From: Rufibacter hautae
Lineage (GTDB): Bacteria; Bacteroidota; Bacteroidia; Cytophagales; Hymenobacteraceae
Length of the DNA: 64,000 bases
NCBI RefSeq assembly: GCF_008271695.1
Contig: NZ_VKKY01000001.1
Coordinates: 1,978,589 to 2,042,588, forward strand
Direction: 5' to 3'
The position numbers and the translations under genes are program-made. The first letter of the stretch is position 1. Each line of letters begins with the position of its first letter. Below the pieces are notes generated by a model that was given only the letters and a program-made list of their open reading frames with translations, was not told the origin of the DNA and did no database searches. Below are positions 1-8,181 of this stretch, piece after piece.

Positions 1-117
1 GAGGTACCAGACACTCCACACCAGCAGGTTAATCACCGCATAGGTGAACAGATGCCGCCTGAAAGCCACGCGCTTTTTGGCCAGTTTCCATAAGAACTTA
101 TCTTTTTCTCCTTCCAT
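1..117 (-). CDS. 2TM domain-containing membrane protein (N-terminal part; runs off the left edge)
   Basis: Reading leftward from the ATG at 117, 39 codons stay open to the window edge. The start is MEGEKDKFLWKLAKKRV, a charged Lys-rich head, then RRHLFTYAVINLLVWSVWYL, the beginning of a hydrophobic helix. This [KR]-V-x-F-[KR]-[KR]-H-L-x-x-Y pattern followed by a Trp-rich helix is typical of the small 2TM-domain family common in Bacteroidota, whose role is unknown and which often sits next to LytTR regulators or sensor kinases. AGGAAAG lies about 6 nt before the ATG. The second helix and C-terminus are outside the window. Confidence 0.6.
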   Translation of the reverse strand, partial: MEGEKDKFLWKLAKKRVAFRRHLFTYAVINLLVWSVWYL

Positions 118-443
118 CTGCTTTCCTATAAGATGATTATATAGTAAAACATAAATATAAAGAATCAAGCCTGAGGTTGGGTGCTTTTCAGGCTAAAGTT
201 TGTACAACTCCTGCTTTAGAGCCGGTTGGAGAGCCAATATCCTTTTGCGTTATCTATACTGTTTACGAGAATCAGGCGTAAAACGGATTTTTTACCAGTG
301 AAAGGGAGAACGTTGGATTACAGACGTGTTGTCAGCGTTCTTCAAAATTGCTTGTCGTGTGCCCTAAGCCACTTAGAGAAAACTGATGATAATCAAGAGA
401 AGCAGCGACGGAGAATCAGAAAGAAGAATCTCTCTGGAACTCT

Positions 444-479
444 GCTTTAGGCCTGTTTTCCTGAATATGGGCTAAAAAT
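444..479 (+). repeat. Dispersed palindrome, copy 1
   Basis: GCTTTAGGCCTG, then TTTTCCTGAA, then a degenerate right arm GGGCTAAAAAT. It is about 85 bp before polA and faces the same way. Confidence 0.6.
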
Positions 480-527
480 ACAGGGTTTAACTTTTTGCCC
501 GATCCACAGTTTATACAAAAGACACCA

Positions 528-558
528 TTGCATACCCGCGGCATTGCCCGTACCTTCG
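528..558 (+). promoter_or_regulatory. Probable polA promoter (TTG / TACCTTCG)
   Basis: TTG at 528-530 and TACCTTCG at 551-558 are separated by 20 nt. This resembles the Bacteroidota primary sigma pattern (-33 TTTG, -7 TAnnTTTG) with C in place of the second T. The same TACCTTCG occurs before the gene at 22994. The polA ATG is only 8 nt after the -7 box, so the transcript would be nearly leaderless. Confidence 0.4.
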
Positions 559-565
559 CTAACCT

Positions 566-3436
566 ATGAGTACACCAGACAAACGCCTTTTTCTGCTAGA
601 CGCCATGGCGCTCATTTACCGCGCCCACTTTGCCTTCAGCAAAAACCCAAGAATCAATTCCAAAGGCATGAACACCGGGGCCGCGTTGGGTTTCACCAAC
701 ACCCTGGTAGACCTGCTTAACCGCGAAAAGCCTACCCACATAGGGGTGTGCTATGATGCGCCCTCCAAGACTTTTCGGCACGATTCCTTTGTGGAATACA
801 AGGCCAACCGCCAGGCCATGCCCGAGGATATTTCCATCGCCATCCCGTACGTGAAGAAGATTGTGGAAGCGTTCCGGATCCCAGGCCTGATTATGGATGG
901 CTATGAGGCCGATGACATCATTGGCACGCTTTCCTGCAAAGCCGAGAAAGCCGGGTACGATGTCTTCATGATGACGCCCGACAAAGACTACTACCAACTG
1001 GTCACCGACCACGTGTTTGTCTACAAACCGGCCTTTCTGGGCAACGCCATAGAGGTGATTGACAAACCCAAAGTGCTGGAGCGCTGGGAAATCAGTGACG
1101 TGAAGCAGGTGATTGACATCTTGGGCTTGCAGGGCGATGCCGTGGACAACATCCCCGGAATACCCGGTATTGGCGAAAAGACCGCGAAATCGCTCATTCA
1201 GCGCTTTGGAAGTGTAGAGAACCTGATCGCCAACGCGCATGAGCTCAAAGGCAAGCAGAAAGAGAACGTGGTGAACTTCGCCGAGCAGGGCCTCATGTCC
1301 AAAGAACTGGCGACCATTCACCTGGACGTGCCCATTGACTTTGACGAGGAAGGCCTGCGCTACGATGGTCCGGATACCGAGAAACTGGCTGCCCTGTTTG
1401 ACGAACTGGAGTTCCGGCAATTGGCTACCCGCGTGTTAGGCACTGCCTCGCCCGCCGTTCCCAAGCCCGTGAGCAACAAGCCTACCGTAGGCAAAGGCTT
1501 CAAGTCTGATAAGCCCATGGGACAGACCTCGCTATTTGAGATGCCAGCCGGTGAAACCATGACTTCCGAGGAAGGCGCAGAAGCTGCCGCTCCTGGTGAG
1601 GAATATGCGCCGCGCATAAGAAAAACCATAGACACTACGCTGCACGAGTACCACCTGCTCACCACCCCAGAGCAGCGGCAGCAACTGCTCAAATACCTGA
1701 AGCTGCAGAAAGAGGTTTCCTTTGACACTGAGACCACCAGCATTGACGCCATCACCGCGCGTTTGGTGGGTATTTCGTTCTGCTACATGCCCGGCGAGGC
1801 CTACTACATTCCGGTTCCACCCAAGGATGAGGATGCCGCCCGCGAGATTGTGCAGGAGTTCAAGGAAGTGTTGGAAAGCCCCAGCATCACCAAGATTGGG
1901 CAGAACATCAAGTATGACCTGGTGGTGCTGCAACGCTACGGCATTGACGTGCAAGGTCCGCTTTATGACACCATGCTGGCCCACTACCTGCTGGAGCCGG
2001 ACATGCGCCACAACATGGACCTGCTCGCCGAGACGTACCTGCACTACACGCCCATCGCGATAGAAACGCTGCTGGGCAAAGGCAAGAACCAGCTTACCAT
2101 GGACAAATTGCCGGCGCTACAAATTTATGAGTACGCCTGCGAAGACGCCGATATCACGCTGCAGCTTAAAAACTATTTCGACCGTCTTTTAGAGAAACAA
2201 GGCCTGAAACGCCTCTTCAACGATGTGGAGAACCCGCTCCTGCGCGTGCTGGGCCACATGGAACGCGAAGGCGTGAGCATTGACGCCGAGGCTTTGGCCG
2301 AGTCTTCTGTTTCCCTCCAAACCGCTATCCAGGAGATAGAGCAGAAGATCTTCAACCTGGCGGGCATGGAGTTCAACATAGGCTCACCCAAGCAGTTGGG
2401 TGAGGTGCTGTTTGACCGCATGGGCTTAGGCGGAAACAAGATCAAGAAAACCAAAACCGGCCAGTACGCCACCGGCGAGGAGATTCTGTCTAAGCTGGCC
2501 TTTGAGCACGAGATTGTGCAGCTCATTTTGGACCATCGGCAGTTGACCAAGCTCAAGAGCACGTACGTAGACGCGCTTCCGCAATTGATCTGTACCGAAG
2601 ATAACCGTCTGCACACGTCTTACAACCAGGCTGTGGCCGCTACGGGTCGTTTGAGCTCCACCAACCCCAACCTGCAGAACATTCCTATCAGAACGGAGAA
2701 AGGCCGCGAGATACGGAAGGCGTTTGTGCCGAGAGACGAAGAACACGTGCTTCTTTCCGCGGATTATTCGCAGATTGAGCTTCGCATCATGGCGCATTTC
2801 AGCAATGACGCCACCATGAAAGAGGCCTTCCAGAAAGGGTTGGACATTCACGCGTCTACGGCGGCTAAGGTGTTCCACGTGCCCGTGGATCAGGTGGATT
2901 CTGACATGCGCCGCAAGGCCAAGACCATCAACTTCGGGATTATCTACGGGATCTCGGCCTTTGGTTTGGCGGAGCGTCTAGCCATTCCGCGCCGCGAGGC
3001 TGCCGAGATTATTGAAGCCTATTTCCAGGAGTTCCCGGCCGTGAAAGAGTACATGGACAGTGCTATCAATCAAGCCCGCGACCAGGAGTTTGTGGAGACG
3101 CTGCTGGGCCGCCGCCGTTACCTGCGCGATATCAATTCGCGTAACCAGAACATCAGGGGCTACGCCGAGCGAAACGCCATCAACGCACCTATCCAGGGTA
3201 CCGCCGCCGATATCATCAAGATTGCCATGATCAACATCGACCAGTGGCTGCGCGAAGAGAAACTGGCCAGCCGCATGATCCTGCAGGTACATGATGAATT
3301 GGTCTTTGATGTGCTAAAGGAGGAACTGCCGGTGGTGCAGCCTAAGATTGAGGAACTCATGAAGCATGCTTTCCCACTGAGCGTACCTATGGAAGTTGGC
3401 CTGGGCACCGGCGAGAACTGGTTACAAGCGCACTAA
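566..3436 (+). CDS. polA: DNA polymerase I
   Basis: Full-length 956-residue Pol I for gap filling, RNA primer removal and repair synthesis. Residues 1 to about 290 are the 5'-3' exonuclease (FLLDAMALIYRAHFAF start, YEADDIIGT, helix-hairpin-helix GIPGIGEKTA). A 3'-5' exonuclease domain follows (about 365-550) with its acidic residues intact: FDTETTS near 385 (Exo I DxE), NIKYDL (Exo II) and YACEDAD (Exo III), so proofreading should be active. The polymerase domain has motif A DYSQIELR near 732, motif B RRKAKTINFGIIYG near 781 and motif C QVHDELVF near 907. The insert between the exonuclease domains (about 295-360) is Pro/Ala-rich and probably a linker. It stands alone: divergent from the 2TM gene and convergent with the lipoprotein at 3542. 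The start gives a canonical N-terminus. Confidence 0.97.
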   Translation: MSTPDKRLFLLDAMALIYRAHFAFSKNPRINSKGMNTGAALGFTNTLVDLLNREKPTHIGVCYDAPSKTFRHDSFVEYKANRQAMPEDISIAIPYVKKIVEAFRIPGLIMDGYEADDIIGTLSCKAEKAGYDVFMMTPDKDYYQLVTDHVFVYKPAFLGNAIEVIDKPKVLERWEISDVKQVIDILGLQGDAVDNIPGIPGIGEKTAKSLIQRFGSVENLIANAHELKGKQKENVVNFAEQGLMSKELATIHLDVPIDFDEEGLRYDGPDTEKLAALFDELEFRQLATRVLGTASPAVPKPVSNKPTVGKGFKSDKPMGQTSLFEMPAGETMTSEEGAEAAAPGEEYAPRIRKTIDTTLHEYHLLTTPEQRQQLLKYLKLQKEVSFDTETTSIDAITARLVGISFCYMPGEAYYIPVPPKDEDAAREIVQEFKEVLESPSITKIGQNIKYDLVVLQRYGIDVQGPLYDTMLAHYLLEPDMRHNMDLLAETYLHYTPIAIETLLGKGKNQLTMDKLPALQIYEYACEDADITLQLKNYFDRLLEKQGLKRLFNDVENPLLRVLGHMEREGVSIDAEALAESSVSLQTAIQEIEQKIFNLAGMEFNIGSPKQLGEVLFDRMGLGGNKIKKTKTGQYATGEEILSKLAFEHEIVQLILDHRQLTKLKSTYVDALPQLICTEDNRLHTSYNQAVAATGRLSSTNPNLQNIPIRTEKGREIRKAFVPRDEEHVLLSADYSQIELRIMAHFSNDATMKEAFQKGLDIHASTAAKVFHVPVDQVDSDMRRKAKTINFGIIYGISAFGLAERLAIPRREAAEIIEAYFQEFPAVKEYMDSAINQARDQEFVETLLGRRRYLRDINSRNQNIRGYAERNAINAPIQGTAADIIKIAMINIDQWLREEKLASRMILQVHDELVFDVLKEELPVVQPKIEELMKHAFPLSVPMEVGLGTGENWLQAH

Positions 3437-3437
3437 A

Positions 3438-3474
3438 CGTTTTAAGGTTGTTTTTCCTAAAACAAGGGAGAAAC
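3438..3474 (+). repeat. Dispersed palindrome, copy 2
   Basis: CGTTTTAAGGTTG, core TTTTTCCTAAAAC, right arm AAGGGAGAAAC. It begins right after the polA stop codon. Confidence 0.5.
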
Positions 3475-3482
3475 AAACGCAT

Positions 3483-3526
3483 ATAAAACAGGAAAGGAAG
3501 CTTACGGGCTCCCTTTCCTGTTTTAT
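3483..3526. terminator. Bidirectional terminator hairpin
   Basis: Perfect 15-bp stem (ATAAAACAGGAAAGG at 3483-3497 and its complement at 3512-3526) with a 14-nt loop. A/T-rich ends on both sides suit termination of both polA and the convergent lipoprotein gene. Confidence 0.75.
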
Positions 3527-3541
3527 ATTATTCAGTTTACT

Positions 3542-4012
3542 CTATTTTGCTTTGAAGGTGATGGTTTCTTCAAAGTCATTGCCCTCCATATCTGTGCTAG
3601 TAGAGGTTAGCGTCAAGGTATTTCCGTTGAGCTCAAATTCGTATTCATGGGTATCATCTTCAGATTCGGCCCAAGTATAGGTGAGAGGATAGTCCCAGAT
3701 GATCTTGTCACCATCTATTTCGTAATCGCCATCACCTTCATCATCTCCATCCAGAAGAAGGACAAATTCTCCCTTGCCGTCCATTTTGAACGCTATGTCA
3801 TCGGTACCAGCTTCGTTCTGAACAATTTCTAAAATGTCTTGTGCAGATTGACCATCATATTTGACTTCTTGTTCATCCAGTTCCCAAGTCTTTTGAGATA
3901 ACTGTGCTTCAATAGATGGCTTTGGCTCATCTTTGTCATCGTCTTTGCTGCAAGAAGAGAACACCAGTGTGAAAGCTGCTAAGAGGGTCAGGAGATAAGA
4001 TTTTTTTAACAT
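3542..4012 (-). CDS. Lipocalin-like surface lipoprotein
   Basis: 156 residues. A hydrophobic signal ends in LVFSS-C at Cys21 (signal peptidase II site), and the mature protein begins SKDDDKDEP, the acidic pattern that sends Bacteroidota lipoproteins to the cell surface. The body has KTWELDE, an internal acidic stretch and closing beta-strands (NGNTLTLTSTS, FEETITFKAK), like small lipocalin-fold lipoproteins. I chose the ATG at 4012 over an upstream one at 4042 because it gives a compact signal peptide. The gene at 4459-4923 has the same architecture, so the two may be diverged paralogues. Function unknown; possibly binds a small hydrophobic ligand. Confidence 0.75.
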   Translation of the reverse strand: MLKKSYLLTLLAAFTLVFSSCSKDDDKDEPKPSIEAQLSQKTWELDEQEVKYDGQSAQDILEIVQNEAGTDDIAFKMDGKGEFVLLLDGDDEGDGDYEIDGDKIIWDYPLTYTWAESEDDTHEYEFELNGNTLTLTSTSTDMEGNDFEETITFKAK

Positions 4013-4458
4013 GATAGGGAATTGATAAAGTGAAACAAACATGATTATAGGTTAGAAATAGGGTTGAAATTCTTTTTAGCTACCGGTCTGGTCAACTCTA
4101 ATGACATGCTTGCTTGACATGCTTGCTTCTATGTGAATGATGCAATTTCATGTACTTAAAGTTTAATTGCCGTTTGTAGAAATAAGACCGGGCTTGTGTA
4201 GATTACCCCTATACATGATTTTTGAAAAAGCCTATCTCTCCGCCCAAGCAGGATTTTTGGAGAGCGAAACCGGTAAAAGTCCGCTTGAACAGGACATGAA
4301 TTTTTGCGAGAAGTGAGGGGGAGAGCGGCTAATAGAGGGCAAGGCCATGGGAGAAAAAGCCCCGTTTTCATAAAAACCCCTTAAAAACAGAAGAGGGAGC
4401 CTGCTGCCAGGCTCCCTCTTCTGTTTTTAAGGAATATATTTTAGGTACCTCCAGGGAG
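4013..4458. other. Intergenic region with a 13-bp tandem duplication
   Basis: It holds two adjacent copies of GACATGCTTGCTT (4103-4115 and 4116-4128) about 90-115 bp upstream of the lipoprotein start, and a terminator near 4400. A 71-codon minus-strand frame at 4156-4371 lacks protein-like features and is not called. Confidence 0.5.
4379..4432. terminator. Strong hairpin terminator
   Basis: A perfect 25-bp stem (4379-4403 with 4408-4432) closes a CTGC loop, with A and T runs at the ends. It lies just downstream of the minus-strand gene at 4459-4923. Confidence 0.75.
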
Positions 4459-4923
4459 TTACATGGTCTCTAGAGTAACGGTGCCGTCAATGGAGATGCC
4501 AGAGATAGACTCCGTGAATTCTCCGTCTAGCTTAGAACTGGTTAAAGAAGTCACCGTGATTTCCAGGTCATCATCCGGAAGTCCGTAGGCATCGCCAATG
4601 CCACTGATGGTGAGCACGCCTCCGCTCAGAGACCAGGTGCCTTGGGTTTGCTGCGGGTCTGAATTATTACACTTGGTAGCCCCTTCGTTTACTTCCAATA
4701 CGCCGTTGGCCTTAAACTCCACGAAATTGTCTCGCTGGCAGTCTTCAAAGTCTTCATAGAGGTCAAGGTTGCCAAACGGGGTGCTGGCCTGCAGGGCGGT
4801 GATTTGCCAGCGCTTGTTCTGCAGCATCTCGTCTTCTGACGGGGTGTCATCATCATCGCTGCTACAGGCACTGAAGAAAAGGGCGCCGCAAAATAAGAGA
4901 AGGAGGAAGGGGTTGTTTTTCAT
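4459..4923 (-). CDS. Lipocalin-like surface lipoprotein
   Basis: 154 residues. The hydrophobic signal ends in LFFSA-C (Cys20), followed by SSDDDDTPSEDE, a Bacteroidota surface-export signal. Next comes LQNKRWQITALQ, the usual first strand of lipocalin-like lipoproteins, then FVEFKANGVLEV, a Cys pair (about 62 and 85) that could form a disulfide, TWSLSGGVLTISG and a closing strand. This fits the lipocalin-like lipoprotein families of Bacteroidota; no ligand is known. Its 5' leader shares two sequence blocks with the fadL-like gene at 6524 (see findings). Confidence 0.78.
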   Translation of the reverse strand: MKNNPFLLLLFCGALFFSACSSDDDDTPSEDEMLQNKRWQITALQASTPFGNLDLYEDFEDCQRDNFVEFKANGVLEVNEGATKCNNSDPQQTQGTWSLSGGVLTISGIGDAYGLPDDDLEITVTSLTSSKLDGEFTESISGISIDGTVTLETM

Positions 4924-4932
4924 AGGTTTTGT

Positions 4933-4967
4933 CGTTAGCTAGCTTGTATACGAATGTATTTGGTTCT
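4933..4967 (-). promoter_or_regulatory. 5' leader blocks shared with the fadL-like gene
   Basis: Plus-strand CGTTAGCTAG (4933-4942) and TGTATTTGGTTCT (4955-4967) are 12 bp apart, just upstream of the start at 4923. Almost the same arrangement precedes the fadL-like gene (7767-7800). Confidence 0.4.
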
Positions 4968-5020
4968 GGTGTAGCAAACGCGTGTTTTCTACCGCTAGTA
5001 TACCTTCTTAGCCCGAAACA

Positions 5021-5051
5021 AAAAAGGCCAGCTGTTTAGCTGGCCTTTTTC
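5021..5051. terminator. Terminator of the GDSL/FadL operon
   Basis: AAAAAGGCCAGCT and AGCTGGCCTTTTT form a 13-bp stem around a short loop, giving a T-run on the minus strand 20 bp past the stop of the gene at 5072. Confidence 0.75.
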
Positions 5052-5071
5052 TAAAAACTAGGTCATTCTGG

Positions 5072-6511
5072 TTACGGGATAAGCACCGCCCGGAACTGAG
5101 TTACATCAATGGTAGGCACGGTAGAGTTGTACTTCCTATTAATCTCTTTGATCATCTCGTTGGCGATGATGGCGTATCCGCGTGGCGTTGGGTGCACCCC
5201 GTCAAGCGAGAACAGGTTACCCGTGATGAAAGCCGGAGAATACGTTACGCCGTTCATGTTGTAAGGTGTTTGGATGCTGTTGAAGAAAGTAAAGGCATCA
5301 AACACGGCCAGGTCGTTGGCAGTAGCTGCGTTCCTGATGATGGTGTTGTATTCAGTGGTAGCAGCCTGAATCTCGGCTTGCTCGTCGGCATCCAGTACCA
5401 AGGCGCTTGGCAAAGGATTTTCTCCGCTTAAACCAAACATCTTGGTGGTATCCAACTGGTAGTTCTGCAGCAGTCTTTTAAGCTCCTGGTCCATGGCGGC
5501 GGCGTCTGCAGGGAATTTCGCCTTGGCCTGGTCACGCCAGTACCTTCCGGTTGGCTGACCCAGCAAACCCAGGTAAGCCGTGGAGGTAAGGGTAAACAAT
5601 GCCGTACCGGAAGAACCTACCCTAATGTCATTCTTCGCGATAACGGTTCGGTTAGCTCCGCTTTTGGTAAGCGCCACTACCGCAGTTACCGCAGCCGGCA
5701 GACCTGCCCTGAACGTAGGACCTACCGTGGTAAAGAATGGTACGGAACGTACATCTGGGATGGTAGCTACGATACCTTTGGCCGCCTTGTTTCTAGACAA
5801 GCCCGCCGCCAACTGGGAGTAGATGGCGTTGAAGGTAGCAGCAGGGGTGATGCCGCCAAACGGGTTGGCAGGGTCTACCACTCCGCCAGCAGTGGCGTAG
5901 CCCAGCACATCGTTATTCCCCAGCCAAAGCGAGAAGAACGTAGGCTGGGTAGAAACCACCTTCTGCACGTAGCTTACCTGGCCCACTTCGGCATCGGCCA
6001 ACAAGCGTTCAAAGTAAGGGTTCACACCGCCGTATTGTGGCACGGCACTAGCCAGCACAGAAATACCGGGTACCCCCCAGTTCTGGATGGCTCCGGTGAA
6101 TTTGGTGAGGCGACGGCCACCCGGCAAGGCCGGAACATCTGTGCGGACGGCCAGGTTGGTGGTTACCGGGGCAAGGATGGGAGCTCCGGTAGAAGAGAAC
6201 CCGCCCAAACGCAGGTAGCCAGAGCCGTTGCGTTGCTCATTTGTAAACAGTGGCTGAGCAAAAGCACCGCCTCCCACAAAACTGAACTGGTTAGCCAGAA
6301 TGTTAGGGTAAGAGAAAATCTGACCTTCCAGGTAAAGGCCGTTGTCTTGGTAACCGGCGGTAAGGGAGTTTCCTACGGCTACGTACTTGCTGAAATCCAG
6401 AGGACCCTTGCTAAGGGTAATGTCCTCCTCAAACTCGGGCTCGCAACCGCTGAATAAGAAAGCGGTGGAAAGAAGAGCAGCCGCGCCTAATCTATAGAAT
6501 ATGTTCTTCAT
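5072..6511 (-). CDS. SGNH/GDSL-family esterase lipoprotein
   Basis: 479 residues, a lipid-anchored hydrolase. The signal ends FLFSG-C (Cys23) and the mature end EPEFEED is acidic, suggesting surface exposure. Block I is VAVGNSLTAGY (nucleophile Ser about 49, with GNSL for GDSL), block III is LWLGNNDVLG (GxND) and block V is SLDGVHPTPRGYAIIAN with the catalytic Asp/His pair. Length is at the upper end for a single-domain SGNH enzyme because of insertions between blocks. It lies 12 bp downstream of a FadL-type transporter and is surely co-transcribed with it. I infer that it releases acyl or other ester-linked hydrophobic substrates that the transporter imports; the substrate is unknown. Confidence 0.85.
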   Translation of the reverse strand: MKNIFYRLGAAALLSTAFLFSGCEPEFEEDITLSKGPLDFSKYVAVGNSLTAGYQDNGLYLEGQIFSYPNILANQFSFVGGGAFAQPLFTNEQRNGSGYLRLGGFSSTGAPILAPVTTNLAVRTDVPALPGGRRLTKFTGAIQNWGVPGISVLASAVPQYGGVNPYFERLLADAEVGQVSYVQKVVSTQPTFFSLWLGNNDVLGYATAGGVVDPANPFGGITPAATFNAIYSQLAAGLSRNKAAKGIVATIPDVRSVPFFTTVGPTFRAGLPAAVTAVVALTKSGANRTVIAKNDIRVGSSGTALFTLTSTAYLGLLGQPTGRYWRDQAKAKFPADAAAMDQELKRLLQNYQLDTTKMFGLSGENPLPSALVLDADEQAEIQAATTEYNTIIRNAATANDLAVFDAFTFFNSIQTPYNMNGVTYSPAFITGNLFSLDGVHPTPRGYAIIANEMIKEINRKYNSTVPTIDVTQFRAVLIP

Positions 6512-6523
6512 GTTGTCTTGAAA

Positions 6524-7765
6524 TTAAAACTTGTAATTGATGCCAACACCCGGAATGTAGGCTACTGACTTGAAAGTGCCGGCTACCCCGCCAGATTTGC
6601 TGGCGTCATCGGTGCGCTCTTTCTTGTTGATGTACAGGAACGAAGCGTCAAGGTCAACTTTATCGCTCAGGGCCAGGGTTAAGCCACCAGATACGCCTCT
6701 TGAATCTGAGTCTGGTGTTTCTGGGGTAAGATAGCCTTCCTGTACCGGTGAGTTGTCATAGTAAGCACCGGCTCTGATGGTGAAGATCTCAGACAACTTG
6801 TACTGGGCACCCACCCGGTAAATGAAAACGTCTTCGTAGTTGCGGGGGCTCTCAGAGAAGGTTTCTCCTCTAATGCCGGCGTTGTAGTCAAAGCGCAGAG
6901 ACTTGTACGCGCTCCACTGTACGCGCTGCACGTCTACCGCGAAGGTAAGGGCCTCTGTAGGTTTGAAGCCGATTCCCAGGGTGATGTTAGCCGGCATGGG
7001 AAGGCTGGCATCGAACTGAGTCGCCTGGAACTGGCCCGCCACCAACGGGGAGGTAGGCAGCCTGAAGGTGACATCGCCCTCCTTTACTTCCATCTCTACT
7101 TTAGAGCGGTACGTGAGGCCCAGGGAGAGTTTCTCTGTGGGTTGGAAGAAAACGCCCAGGTTAAACCCGAAGCCGCTAGCCGCGCCATCCAGTTCTACCC
7201 CGGCCTCGTTGTAATTGGCGTCTGCCAGTGGAATGCTCCTTTGCAGGTTCACACTGCCGGTAGAGTAAATAAACCCGGCCCCAAGCCCCAGTTTATCAGT
7301 GATGCGGTAACTGATGGTAGGCTGGATGAAAATGGTTTTCAGGGTTAACTCATTCAAGCCATAGCGTCCCTGCCACCGGGTTCCCCAGTTAACGGAAGAA
7401 CCAAAAGGCGTATACACCCCAATACCGAAGCGGAGCGGGCTATCTTCTTTCCCGAAAGAGGCATACACCTGGAACGGGGTGCTGATGGGGTTGTCTGTAG
7501 CAGATTCTGAGATACCCGGTGAAGGCTCTCTGTAAGCAATCTTCGCATTCAAGGCGCTAACCCCTAACTGGATACCATTCTGCCGAAGATGCGCCAGCGC
7601 TCCTGGGTTAAAGAAAATGCTACTTTGGTCCAGCGCTAAACCGGTGCCCGCGTGGCCCATGCCTAACTGCTTTTGCCCCTGTAGGTTAGCTTGGAACCCT
7701 CCAGCCTGGGCTACACCCGCCGAGAGCACAGCACTGCCCAGTAAGGCTAAAAATTTACTTTTCAT
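6524..7765 (-). CDS. OmpP1/FadL-family outer membrane transporter
   Basis: 413 residues. A signal peptide ends at VAQA, then GGFQANLQGQKQLGMGHAGTGLALDQSSIFFNPGAL-type sequence, the N-terminal hatch signature of FadL/TodX proteins (the G-M-G-x-A-G-T and SxxFxNPA elements). The rest alternates beta-strands and ends IPGVGINYKF with the terminal aromatic of outer membrane barrels. The family moves long-chain fatty acids and other hydrophobic compounds across the outer membrane. It is the first gene of a two-gene operon with the GDSL lipoprotein, which suggests uptake linked to ester cleavage. A candidate -7 box TATATTTG on the minus strand (7816-7823) is 51 bp upstream. Confidence 0.9.
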   Translation of the reverse strand: MKSKFLALLGSAVLSAGVAQAGGFQANLQGQKQLGMGHAGTGLALDQSSIFFNPGALAHLRQNGIQLGVSALNAKIAYREPSPGISESATDNPISTPFQVYASFGKEDSPLRFGIGVYTPFGSSVNWGTRWQGRYGLNELTLKTIFIQPTISYRITDKLGLGAGFIYSTGSVNLQRSIPLADANYNEAGVELDGAASGFGFNLGVFFQPTEKLSLGLTYRSKVEMEVKEGDVTFRLPTSPLVAGQFQATQFDASLPMPANITLGIGFKPTEALTFAVDVQRVQWSAYKSLRFDYNAGIRGETFSESPRNYEDVFIYRVGAQYKLSEIFTIRAGAYYDNSPVQEGYLTPETPDSDSRGVSGGLTLALSDKVDLDASFLYINKKERTDDASKSGGVAGTFKSVAYIPGVGINYKF

Positions 7766-8181
7766 GCGTTCGCTAGTTAAAAATAAGTGTATTTGGTTCT
7801 TAAGGATTTGTTAATCAAATATAGATAAATAGAACTGATATTCTGATAGTGTTATGCATATCGCTATATTTTTTATAATTATTAATTATGAACTGGTAAG
7901 GGCGGTTTTGAACAGAAATATGCTATAGTATTATTACGTGCCCTGGTGAAAAGTATTCTGCAATTCCCCTCCTCCTGTGGGCCTTCTGCGGCTGACCTTT
8001 TAAGCCCCTTGCCAGGCTGGAATTTGACTTTGCACCACAAGTGGTTTATAACATTGTGGTAAGTACTATTTACTTCAAATAATCCACAGTGAGGCGCAGG
8101 TTCTGGAAGAAAAAAGTCACGCAGAAACCATCTCTTTTTTGCCAGATGCGTTTAGCCATGACTGGTTAAGAGATTTCAAGT
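7766..8181. other. AT-rich divergent promoter region
   Basis: It separates the minus-strand fadL operon from the plus-strand flavoprotein. It is visibly more AT-rich than the flanks. Apart from the leader blocks and candidate -7 box listed separately, I see no further gene or repeat. Confidence 0.5.
7767..7823 (-). promoter_or_regulatory. fadL operon promoter and shared leader blocks
   Basis: Minus-strand TATATTTG (7816-7823) matches the Bacteroidota -7 consensus TAnnTTTG. Downstream in the leader, plus-strand TGTATTTGGTTCT (7788-7800) and CGTTCGCTAG (7767-7776) repeat the blocks seen before the lipoprotein at 4923. No clear -33 element is visible. Confidence 0.4.

Larger units (their letters stand above)
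118..565. other. Intergenic region between the 2TM gene and polA
   Basis: About 450 bp between divergent genes. It holds the leader of the 2TM gene, one copy of the dispersed GTTTT/TTTTC palindrome (444-479) and a probable polA promoter (528-558). A 74-codon open frame at 226-450 has no recognisable protein features and I do not call it a gene. Confidence 0.5.

Noticed and set aside
226..450. Small plus-strand ORF before polA
   Set aside because: Composition and codons are not protein-like; it overlaps a repeat.
596..1420. Long minus-strand ORF inside polA
   Set aside because: A shadow of polA caused by codon bias; no known family features.
4103..4128. 13-bp tandem repeat as a microsatellite switch
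   Set aside because: Only two copies in an intergenic stretch; too little to call phase variation.
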